From Trichoplax sp. H2 (Eukaryota; Placozoa; Uniplacotomia; Trichoplacea): 64,000 bases of DNA. The translations under genes were made by a program, and so were the position numbers. Shown here one piece after another: positions 13,583-24,400 of this stretch. The notes under the pieces are model-generated. The model was not told the origin of the DNA. It did no database searches and was given only the letters and a program-made list of their open reading frames with translations. The stretch lies in NCBI GenBank assembly GCA_003344405.1, contig NOWV01000179.1:62001-126000 (forward strand), given 5' to 3'. How positions within the stretch are numbered: position 1 is the first letter of the stretch; the number at the start of each line of letters is the position of its first letter.

Positions 13583-14941
13583 CTGCGATGGACCCATTCC
13601 TGAAATATTTTAAGTTTGTATACGCGCTCCATGTCGAATTTTTTTATAATTGGATTGCTAATTATGGATACGTATAATCGACATCTGTATTATATTTATG
13701 CTATCACTTGAGGTGATACGATTAAAATACAATTAAAATCTAGGATCGCTCGTATGGTCTTATTATCCTATTAACAAGTTATAATAGCCTGACTGCTACT
13801 ACATTCGGTTCATATTTTAAGATAACCACTAGTCGTCGATCACTTATATTTCGTAAAGTGTATAAACGCCTGATCTCTAAAAAATAGGAGACGTACTGTA
13901 TATATTTTATTACCTGGAGATAGTTGGTAGGCTATCAGTCACTGCCATAAATACTAAAGTATAAATAGTACATTCGTTACCCAAACCATCTCATCATCAG
14001 CCTCTGTCTACTTCATATCTTGTATGTTTCATATCCTATTGCGCAAGTATTTATGTAATATTCTGTAGCTTAGACTAACAACATCCACAGAGATAAGGTG
14101 GATTGCGAGTTTGCGACAGCATCGGCAGCAATTAAGGGTTAAAAACTATTTCGGTTGTTTTAGATAGATGCAGTATTAAATTATGTATATGCTGCATAAT
14201 GATCCGCTATACCCATGTTTAGCTTTGGTTTGGCACAGTCGAGGTAAGTACAATACTGCTAATAAATTTTCAAATCTCCTTCAGTAGACCTTACACAGTA
14301 CAACACTACGATTTTTTGACTTGGTGAAATGACAATTATAATGATCATTAGATATTCTACCAAAATATACCCGTATGTGATATATTTAAAGTTAATAAGA
14401 AAATTTACCCTCCCAAGCTGGGACATCATCTCAGACTAAGTAGGCCATACAGATTCATTAAAGAGTAATCAGCTCAGTTAAAAAGAAACCAGTTTTATTG
14501 TTCTTTTACGCTGGCGACATTTAAGAGAATGCGAAGATAGAAATTGAAGTACAAGGATAACATAAGATAAGAACGAAGTATACATTAGTTATATCGCATC
14601 GTCATATCAGCTAAAATATCTTCCACACGAATAAACAAAAACGGAATTTTAGCTCTTTAATTACATCGTAGAGCAAGATAAATACGATCGGCATCGATAG
14701 CAATAATTTTATTTAAATTCTCTGCTACCAATAAACTGTAAAGAAAAGATTGTTTGCTCGACTATCAAGTCAGCTTTATTAAGCGCAGTCACGACGGTAT
14801 CATCATATACGTATCCATAGATGGCTAGTCAATACAATTTTCTACGCGGAGTGAAAAAGTGTCTTTATCATCATTTAAAGTCTAAACAAGATCTAATCTA
14901 CACAATTTTTAACTGTCTTGGGTTTCAGTTAGATTCACCAT
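13583..14941. other. Intergenic region between converging EXOSC6 and FMN reductase
   Basis: 1.36 kb of AT-rich DNA between two stop codons. ATTAAA hexamers near 13720-13735 could polyadenylate EXOSC6. No coding exon, RNA gene or repeat array stands out. Confidence 0.5.
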
Positions 14942-16527
14942 TTAGTTAGGGGTTCCAACACTTTCTCGATGATTTCGCAATGCGTTCGCATACCAATCTA
15001 ATTGAGTAATAAATTTTTGATAACTGGTATTCATGTAATCATTTAGAGGATTGCCTTCTTCATCAAACATTTGATGAGCTTTGGGAACACCAAATATATA
15101 GGAGGTGCTTAAGGAGCCAATTTCCCCCAACATGCTACGCAATTGCATAGCAGCCCTCATTCCACCGTACTGTCCCATTGAATAGCAAACAATTCCGCTA
15201 GGCTTATATGAATAACTAGAAGCGCCGAAATAATCGATTAAATTGGATAGTGCAGGCGGAATACTGTGATTGTATTCAGCTGACACTAACACGATAGCAT
15301 CGGCAGCTTTTAACGTCTTTTCACATTCTACCAATTTGGATGGAGCATCGGCGCGATCCTGGTAGTGAAAAACCGGCTTAGTTAAGAGTGGAAGATCCAA
15401 CTCTACTGGATCTATAATAAAATACGTATATCATGATTCAAGCATTGAATACTTTAGATAATAACCGTATACATGTAATGCAAGATACAGTACCATGAGC
15501 CAAAGCCCATGCTTGACAGATTACTCGTCATTAATAGTTAGGGCATTATTTTGAATAGATTGCTGCAACTATTTTCGTACTTTAATGATGACAATCCTCA
15601 ATAAAGCATTCTTAGCTTACAGTATATTGTATATCGTTTACCGTATAATTAGAGTAAATTATCGTAACAGAAATGTAATGAAGGTTAATTTTTAGAATTT
15701 CCCTTCAACTTCTTGTATTGATATTATTCTAGCTTTAAAAATATGACTGATTTGGTTGATTATAATAGTAGATTTTACTTAGTATCTTAGTATATTGTAA
15801 ATCCGACTGCTTTATTAGGGTTAGAAGTTAAGGTAATCCGTAGCATAATTTTTGCTAAGAATCCGTTATTATGATTTTATAATTCAAGCGATATATTTAG
15901 CTAATAGAATATATGTGCGCTCATTTTGATCAATAATTACAGTAGAAGTTAATATTACTTTGTAATTTGATGCAGTATGAATCCAAAACGTTGATCTTAC
16001 TGAAAGAAATCGATTAAACAGTCTAAACGAGCTTAATCGATACGAATTCGACTCAGTCATTGTAGAATCTAAGCGTGAAAACCTGCAGTCATCAATTGAA
16101 TTAACCGAAAGAAATGGCATCGTCACACGCATGACGATCTATCCATACTATATTAGCTGTGATGTTGTCCATATTTCCTTCTATCAATGATATGAGCGCC
16201 GGGCGAAGGATCACCCTGAAATGGAGACCTCGAACCGATTGGTTACGATGTTAGCAATATAGTAAAGTATGCAAAATGGGTCATTGCTTGGCTATCATTG
16301 TATCGCAATTAATTCATCATCAATTCATTTCTTCTATCAATCTCTATTTTGATGACCAGTTGTTTGGTAGACTGTGGAGGATGCGATTGCATTTGTCAAT
16401 CCTTACCGAATACAGTCACGTTATGGTTACTCTCTTTCAGCTTTCTTTCAATAAATTTTGCTACCCGAAGTCCTATTCGATTTTCTCGAACTGTGCCGAG
16501 AAACATAACTACTTTTAGAGCTGTCAT
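14942..16527 (-). CDS. NADPH-dependent FMN reductase family protein (flavodoxin-like quinone/chromate reductase)
   Basis: Members of this family bind FMN in a flavodoxin fold and reduce FMN, quinones or similar acceptors with NAD(P)H; the natural substrate of the animal versions is not clear. Two exons, 16407-16527 and 14942-15411, sum to 591 nt and give 196 aa. The first carries the start (MTALKVVMFLGTVRENRIG) with the beta1-P-loop that binds the FMN phosphate, GTVRENRIGLRVAKF. The junction restores VFDPVELDLPLLTKPVFHY. Exon 2 has DAIVLVSAEYNHSIPPALSN, the second FMN-contacting loop (EYNHSIP), then CYSMGQYGGMRAAMQLR, which resembles the third flavin contact, and a C-terminal helix. Length fits the family. 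The intron is 995 bp and contains one copy of a dispersed repeat (15671-15831). The gene converges on EXOSC6. Confidence 0.85.
15671..15831 (+). repeat. Dispersed repeat, copy A
   Basis: About 160 bases inside the FMN reductase intron that align in the same orientation with 62516-62665. The best stretch is a shared block around TTAATTTTTAGAATT near its start, and later TTTAGTATAT-type and TTTATT(A/C)GG blocks. By eye the identity is roughly 70-75%. There are no ORFs or clear terminal repeats. Probably a remnant of an old non-coding mobile element. Confidence 0.55.
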
Positions 16528-16788
16528 GGCGTCTCTATGCTTGGCAGTAGGGCGTGATGGAATGGCTAGAGTGTGAGTTGAGTAAAGCTTCAGCTTCAGT
16601 CAGGCAAACGCTTCAATAGGCACAGCTTCAGACGAGCACAGCTTCAATCTCAGCTGAGCAGTGAGCAACCGTTTATATGCAGTATGTTTGCATTGGGGTG
16701 TGACGCCTGCCGATCACATTTGTTGAGTCATGGTCTCATTGGAGATCGTTGAATCAACCTGCTGAAACTATCCATACTGATGTACCGC

Positions 16789-16872
16789 ACTACAGTATAC
16801 TGTACTGTACTGTACTGTATGCATACACTACAGTACAGTATACTATTTGCGTACAGTACAGTATACTGTAGT
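16789..16872. repeat. GTAC-rich perfect inverted repeat, 22-bp arms
   Basis: Bases 16789-16810 are the exact reverse complement of 16851-16872, with a 40-base centre that is itself made of CAGTAC/GTACTG steps and can pair further. The arms are built from TACTGTAC units. The element lies about 260 bp upstream of the FMN reductase start and could form a cruciform or a long RNA hairpin. Confidence 0.85.
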
Positions 16873-17025
16873 CGTGTATTAGTACTATACGGACATCGGT
16901 ACAAGCATGACTCAGCAAGCATAGGCACTATATTAGGTAGTAGAGTCAGTGTTGGACACGCTTCATGTTGAAACTACATGACGCTTCAAGACGAGCTCAA
17001 CGGATTTACTAACGTACAGTAATAA

Positions 17026-17530
17026 AAGAGTATAAAAACGATGCGGCCCATCCATAGGCAGACTACAGTTCTACCAAGAACGTTCCAACTCGGACTTCTA
17101 TCGAATTGATTTTGCTCCAGCAATTATGGCGCAAGTGGAAAAATAAAGTCAAATTGATCTTAGAATAAATCAACTAATAGCAGTGAAGTCAATGCCTTCA
17201 TAATTATAATATACAGTAATAACACATAGAAGATAGCCAGGATGTTGAGAGGAGTTTTTTTGTTACAAATTTGCTAACGTAAGAGTATGAAAACGATGCG
17301 GCCCATCCATAAGCAGACTACAGTTCTACCAAGAACGTTCCAACTTGGACTCCTATCGAATTGATTTTGCTCCATCAATTATGGCGCAAGTGGAAAAATA
17401 AAGTCAAAGTGATCTTAGAATAAATGAACTAATAGCAGTGAAGTCAATGCCTTCATAATTATAATAATATACAGTAATAACACATAGAAGATAGCCAGGA
17501 TGTTGAGAGGAGTTTTTTTGTTACAAATTT
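17026..17530 (+). repeat. Tandem duplication of a 247-bp unit
   Basis: Copy 1 is 17026-17272 and copy 2 is 17281-17530, with an 8-base spacer (GCTAACGT). The copies begin AAGAGTAT and end TTGTTACAAATTT. They differ at only a handful of bases plus one 3-base insertion, so the duplication is recent compared with other arrays in the window. No ORF of note. Confidence 0.9.
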
Positions 17531-19251
17531 AAAACATCAAACCACTTAAGAAAGAAGAAAAATGATTCAAAATCATTTGATAGGCTGCCTAGGGAGCAAC
17601 TATTTTTTTCTCAATGTCAAGTAGAGTGGGCATATTTATCCACAAAAAACATTGCAACACAGTGTTGATGTTGATGTTTATATATGATAATGAAAGAGAG
17701 TTAGTACTAAACTAGGCCTCCAGCACTGTATCGCATTTTAATAGCCTTCAAAATTAAAATGCAGTAGATTAAATTGGGGAATCATCTTATTCAATACTGC
17801 AATAAATGATCACACGCTTGGAAAAGCTAAAAATGGACATAACATTTCTTTTATAAATAACTGCTGGAAAATCATCATTTACTTTCCATAAACTCGATTT
17901 ATACAGTTAGTAACGTAATTACGGTCAGGGACTACACAACGAGTTCAATGACGTAGCTTATTCTCCATGCTTTCTTAGTCATTATTTTCACTCATTGGAT
18001 AGAGAAATAACAAGAAAGTAAATAGATTTCAAACAAAATGAAAACCAAAACACCCTTGGTCTTTGCTATGATTTTATGATTTCTGCTTCAATGATTCAGA
18101 TCGGGTATTGCGATTAACTAAGCCTGAGAGATAAGCGTATACCCGTAGGTACCGTATATACAGTATATAAAAAAAGTAGTGAACATTTTATTACGGTCAA
18201 CTTCACAGACTACGAACAATTTTAGTGAATTGGAAAGTAAGCTACTTTCATAAAATGGTAAAGCTTTAAGCAAAGCCTTTTAGTGGTACAATAATCATTC
18301 CAAAAGAATGCTGTAAAGGAATACATTATGTTAATTAGCACGCAAGGTCATTAAACGATCAGTTAGGATTCAAGTATAAGTTATAATGACTTTTAAAATC
18401 AATAGCCAACCATGACTTTACGTACACAATAGATAAAATCTTAAATGAACTGCCAATTAGAGTAGATTTCATTGATTAATTAATATTAGACTTAATTGTC
18501 TTTTATTTCGTTCTACACAGAAGTCCCGATATATGGATGCGTACATAAAAGCTCGATAATGGCGGCGATATCGTTTTATTGTTATTATTAAATTTATATC
18601 ATTTATAAGTAGATCAGACACCTTTATTCTAAATCGTTTCAATGGATCAAAGACATATAACAAATTCTATATCCTTTACAAATATACAGCCCAAGAAGAT
18701 CTCTTTATTCGGAATTGCTAATTATTTATACTAATTGAATTTTTAATAGAAAATGACTAAACAAATTGCCAATCGAAAAATTAAAAAGCAAATCAACCAA
18801 TGAGAGTTTCTTCATTGGTGGCCAATTCTAGGTTAAGCTACATACGCATATCACTATCTAGCAATCGAAATAGTAAGATGATGGAGATAGTATGAGAAAT
18901 TTAATGAGTCTTAATGCATCACTACCTGAGGTATAATTACCACTACGCTAATTATAATCAGCTACGAGAAAATAGGCAGGTGAAAGGAATGAAGTGAAGC
19001 TCATTACTTAAAAATCTTGTTTTGTTATGATAATTTTAGGTAAAACTTCTTAAACATAATATAATCAGACATCCATTTCATATTCAATTTTACTTTTATG
19101 ACAAAAATCAGCCCTCCCACCAAGGACCATCTACATTTCTCGAAGTAGTGATCATAGATACCCTACTCGCATAATCTTATGAGCTCACTGTAAACATCAT
19201 CTATTTTCGGAGCTGTATTTCAACCAATTATGCGCTAACTCTAATCCCCTT

Positions 19252-19720
19252 TTATTTAAGGCAGAAGTATAACCATAAGGAAGACAAGACTGAAATGATG
19301 GCTTCTAAAATCTATTACTAATGACGAGGTCAAAATTACCGTAGTGTTAAACAATACTGTAGTGTCTGATGAGTGCATCCTAATTTAAGGTAGAAATAGC
19401 AATAGGGAAGGCAAGACTAAAATTATGAATTCTAGAGTCTGTTATTACTAGATAAGATAAAAATTACATCTACAGTATGCATGCATGTATTATTAAATGA
19501 TACTGTAGTATCTGAATGGATCGTAATTTAAGGCATAATTATACCGATAAGAAAGACAAGACTGAAATTATGGATTCTAAAGTCTATTACTACAGGACAT
19601 GATAAAAATTATTAAACAATACAGTAGTCTCTGAATGTATTCTAATTTAATTTAGAAGTGGAGAATGTAAGACTAAACTGTGAATTTTTAAATATAATAC
19701 TTCTGGACAGGATCAAAATT
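19252..19720 (+). repeat. Degenerate tandem array, about 128-bp unit, four copies
   Basis: Units start with AATTTAAGGCAGAAGTAT-like sequence at about 19253, 19382, 19510 and 19645. Each has a GAAGACAAGACTGAAAT-type block and a CTGTAGT(A/G)TCTGA-type block before the next unit. The last copy is the most diverged. Confidence 0.75.
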
Positions 19721-20820
19721 AAACCATGCAGTGGATGAAATGAATAAAATATACTTAGAAAAATTTTATTTAGACAAATAACCACTTCAGTAAATCCACA
19801 AAACATAAGAAAATGGGGTTTGGAATCAGAATTAACAAGTTATCCTACAATCATAACGGTAACTTCTAGAAAATGCATAAAAAGCCTATAAGTTTAAACG
19901 TATAAATTATTGCATACATAGTTGTATAGTAGGCAAGACTGAAATATGTACTAGATATTCAAACCTGGCACTGTTAGGTAGGTAGATTGATAAAGGTGAG
20001 CTGAATTGACAAAGTATAACAGAATTTAAATAATTAATCTAAATAGATTATGTAAAAGTATCTCGAATAAACGGGTAAAGCATAAAGGAATTTAAGCATC
20101 AATGTTAGAAATCATCCTATTCCGCCTATTGTACATTTCGTCATGTCTGCACTAATATTATTGAACTTAGTTAGCATCGATAATAAAAATCGATCAATTA
20201 TTGTCACTAAATGTGCTACACTAATTAAATTGGTAAGCTAACGTGAGGTATCCAACCAGTATTTTTCTACTAGTTATTTACTATATCATTTATCATCTCT
20301 TCTATAATATACATCAATATAAAGGTAAATAAATTCTTCATTCTTATAGTTGACAAAACAATATCCTTTCGTATTTTACGTCATTGTTCATTATGAAGTG
20401 ATGAAAAGACCAAAGAGATTTTGTAGACGTATTTGTCTTTCATTGCTTACATTTTCAGCTTTAAAAATTATACTATGATACTTGTATTCGAATCTAAATA
20501 GATCAGTGTAAATGATTTCTTAGTACCATCAGTGTCATCTTCATTAAGCCATCATTCCATCAAAGTCATCGATTCCATTTGGTATAGAAGGCTAATCCAC
20601 TCGCAAAATTATGACAATACCGAAATCAATACAGTAAAATTTTTGATGATTCTACATAGAATTGATCAAATAATAACATGACTAATTTAATAACAAGATA
20701 GAATTGACATGATATAGATCAATTAATATGCTGATCGGCCACCTTTTATATGATGATAATAGTCATGTAGAATAAAAGTCTCAGCTGGATGCTTTTTTTA
20801 TCCCTTCATCAAGAATAAAT

Positions 20821-20861
20821 ATCAATGATGTTGCTTGATGTTGCTTGGCAACATCATTGAT
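20821..20861. repeat. 14-bp perfect hairpin upstream of doublecortin
   Basis: Arms 20821-20834 and 20848-20861 are exact reverse complements (ATCAATGATGTTGC and its complement) with a 13-base loop, 640 bp upstream of the doublecortin start. It could be a regulatory hairpin or a chance palindrome. Confidence 0.55.
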
Positions 20862-21497
20862 CATTTTCAATCTATAGTCCGATCATCGACAAGAATACAC
20901 GCGACTTTAACTAATATTAGTTTAATATAAAAGTTGTTGGCAGTTGAAGAATTTTTTTCCACGTTATAATAAGTTAGTAGCCAGAATAACCCAAGTAGAT
21001 CTTCTATAGAAGTGATTAAGGCGAAAGCAGTCGTTAAAGCAAAGCTAAAAATACGTCCAGAGTATTAAGAATAATAATAAGTGTTATTGTCAAGGTGTAA
21101 GTCGTATATTAAACAGTGTCAAAAAATTTTTCTGGCCAGTTTCAATAGTGATTGTTAATTACACGTGAGTATACGTGATGTCCCAATAAACCCAAAATCG
21201 TGATGAGTCTACTTAACTGGACTTAAAATCTAATAATTAATCAATCTCTCACCACATTGAATAACCTTCACCGTTTCTGCAAGATCTTTACTGGTTGGTG
21301 ATCACTATCAATTTTCAACTTTGTTAATTTGATCCCTAGTAAGTTCGAATTGATTAAACTTATCTCTATAACATCCTATTTTATTTTTTCATCGAACGCA
21401 TTAATTTTTGTGCCAACGAGCTATTCTACGATTTGTTTTTTTAACTTTTATTTTACCCTTTACATTTAACGAATTGTAGAATGAAATCTAGAGTAAA

Positions 21498-24400
21498 ATG
21501 GCGGCCAGTACATCAACTATGACGACAACAAGATTACCACCAATTCATGGTTTTCATATCCACGTTTATAGAAATGGCGATCGATTTTATAAACCGCGTC
21601 GTTTTACCGTGAATCCCAAACAAGTTCGTAGTTTCGATGCTTTATTAAGCATGGTAACCAATGGAATTAACTCAAGAAGTGGAGCTGTACGAAATATTTA
21701 TACACCGACATTTGGTCATAAAGTTCAAGATATGGCATCGATACAACAAGGAGGCAATTATGTTGCTGGTGGATCGGAAAAATTCGTCCGCATACGGTAA
21801 GTAAAACAAATTGTTCTAGCTGTTTTTTTAACTAAATATAACATTTCAAAAGCAATCTGATATACATTCTATCAATAAAGGTTAAGAATAATAGGTGATA
21901 AAATCAGTCCATATTTACACTTATTTGAAGAGACTTTGGTGACTCGATTGATAATCTACACTGCAATTATACTAATTGATTACTTAGCAACACTAAATCC
22001 GACAAAATGATACTACAAGCGAAAAAACGACTCTTTCTTTACGTAAAATAAAAATAAAAACAAAAATATTCAATCATCATCCAAGTTAATAGCATAAAAC
22101 ATGTTTTAGGTTAGAGCAATTTTTCTGTACTTACAGTTAATGAACTGAACGTAAATTAAAAGGTAAAGGTGCTTGATTTTGTCAATAAATCACATTCTAG
22201 TAAATATACACATTATCATATATTGTTCATGATCATTCTAGCCTAATATGATAAGAGTGTTGATGCTGGAAAAGTCTATTATCAGCTTCGCTATCAGTAG
22301 AAAGTAGATCGAATAACCAGATTAGTAAAAATTTTCAAGCATTGTAATTATTTTCAGAAGATTTTTCACAATCTAAACATTTTAATCATATCCAAATCCG
22401 TACGCTTATTAGTATCCAAGCATTAAACGACTATAACAGAATAATAGATTCATAAATTGATGTCTGATTAAAGTTATAGCAATTAATACTGTGCCCTAAA
22501 TGCTACGGAAATTTAACAATAACATCTTACAGGAAGTATTGACTTGAAGTTAACTTATAGTATAGAAATTGAAGTAAAAAGTTATGCCATTTTCTATTAA
22601 TGATGTAACTTGAAACCTCTTTCTATAAAGATTTCTTTAGTTAAAATTAAAGCATTTTTTGTCAAAATATTCACCTTTTTCATTTTTAGAATAGGACTTC
22701 CTTAGAGCGCTATATTTAAAACTGTATACTGTAATGCATCGCATATTCTAATTACGTCTGCATTACATAGAAATGATAGTTTTTACCCTAATATTTCATT
22801 TTAGTTGCAAGTGTTCCTGATACCATTAGCCTAAGTATTTTTCCTCAACATTACAGCAAAACTTCACAAATATAAAAATTTATATAATATATAGATATGA
22901 AGATATGATCAGTAAAGCTGCTTCAGGCAAAAAAATTTTCGTCTTCAGTCCAATATCAATAATAAAATCTTTCAATTTAACTATGAATTTCACTTTTTCA
23001 ACTATCATTTTTATGCCACCATTACCTGATTTTCTGCAGCTATCAACGCATAAATTTATTCGAAAACATACGTAGTCGTAAAAAAGAATATTATCGTCAG
23101 TCTATGACATGATTTTTCAGAAATGATCATTTCAATGGCTAGATTATGGACGACATGTACTGATTTAACTCAATATCCTTTAATTCATTTTTCCCAGTAA
23201 TGATAATGACATCATTACTAATGTACTTTCTCTCGATATCAAAGTATAAATTTTAGCTAATGACATCTAAAGTAAATATTACTCATACATGCTACTTATG
23301 ATCGAAAACGATTACGACAGAGAGCAATGTTGATGACAGAGTTTTCCAATTTAATTTTTCATTCTAATTTACTTCAGGTATGATAAAATTGAGGAAATGG
23401 AAAAGATTCAAACTAGTAGAAAGCAAAAGTTACCATGGGTAAGTTAAACTTAATATACTGCTAATAGGGTAAATTTGGGGTAAATTTATTGACTATAGCA
23501 AAGCATATAATGCATACCATAGTATCAATTATTTTACATAAATTGTTCGATAATAAGTCAATTGAACGACCATTTCGTATGTACTGACAGATCTAAAATT
23601 AAATGAACATATAGTTTAGGTAAAAATCGTATAATACATGGATATCACACATTAATCAGCGATAGATAATGATACATAGTCTGATACCAGTAAATATCTT
23701 AGCTAACCAATGCACAGCATAAGAATGTTAACATCAGTCTGTTCATTTATGGATTGAATCTTTAAAGAAAGACTAAAACTAAAATTAAGACATCCCCTAT
23801 AGATTTGTCGATACTGTATCACCCATTACTTTTAAGGTGTGCTATTGAGCTTAAGTAGGATAAAGGTTAGGACGATCACTTTCCTAAGATATTCTACTTT
23901 AGTGAGCAGATCCGTAGCCATAGAACGAGCTGACCAGGCTATTACCCCTATAAGAATATCACAATATACCCGTTAGAGTAAGCTTGCTAATAACGTTGTC
24001 TTTCACCATATCCTTTAACATTTTTCTTATCAGCAGAAGCTAAGATCAATAAATCAAGATTGACAACACTGTAATTTCATATTTCTACTTTTACGTCTAA
24101 ATAGGGGCAGTAAAAATAGACAGATAGCAGTTGAAATAGTATTTATGTTATCAACAAATTTCATGTCTTTTAGTCGGTATGAAATCTGTAGAAATAACTA
24201 AAGCTTCCAACGGTACCTTTATGCCCGTCAATTAAAAAATTTCAATAAAATTAGTAAAAATAGATTACGTTTATGACAGTATTTACGTCCATAAGATAAT
24301 GCTCACAACCCCATTTATGTTGTTTATGATTACAAGGTTAAATAAGCTCTTAAATATAGTATAAATATCCTTGTGTAATTTTGAAAAAATTAAGAATTTT

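Larger units (their letters stand above)
16528..21497. other. Long intergenic region between FMN reductase and doublecortin gene
   Basis: Five kilobases separating two diverging genes. It holds a cluster of GCTTCA-type hexamers (about 16585-16650 and 16960-16990), a large inverted repeat (16789-16872), a tandem duplication (17026-17530), a four-copy array (19252-19720) and a 14-bp hairpin (20821-20861). None of the short ORFs here has splice sites or similarity that would support it. Confidence 0.55.

Noticed and set aside
15884-16132. 82-codon minus ORF
   Set aside because: It lies inside the FMN reductase intron, whose borders are fixed by phase and by the restored VFDPVEL sequence.
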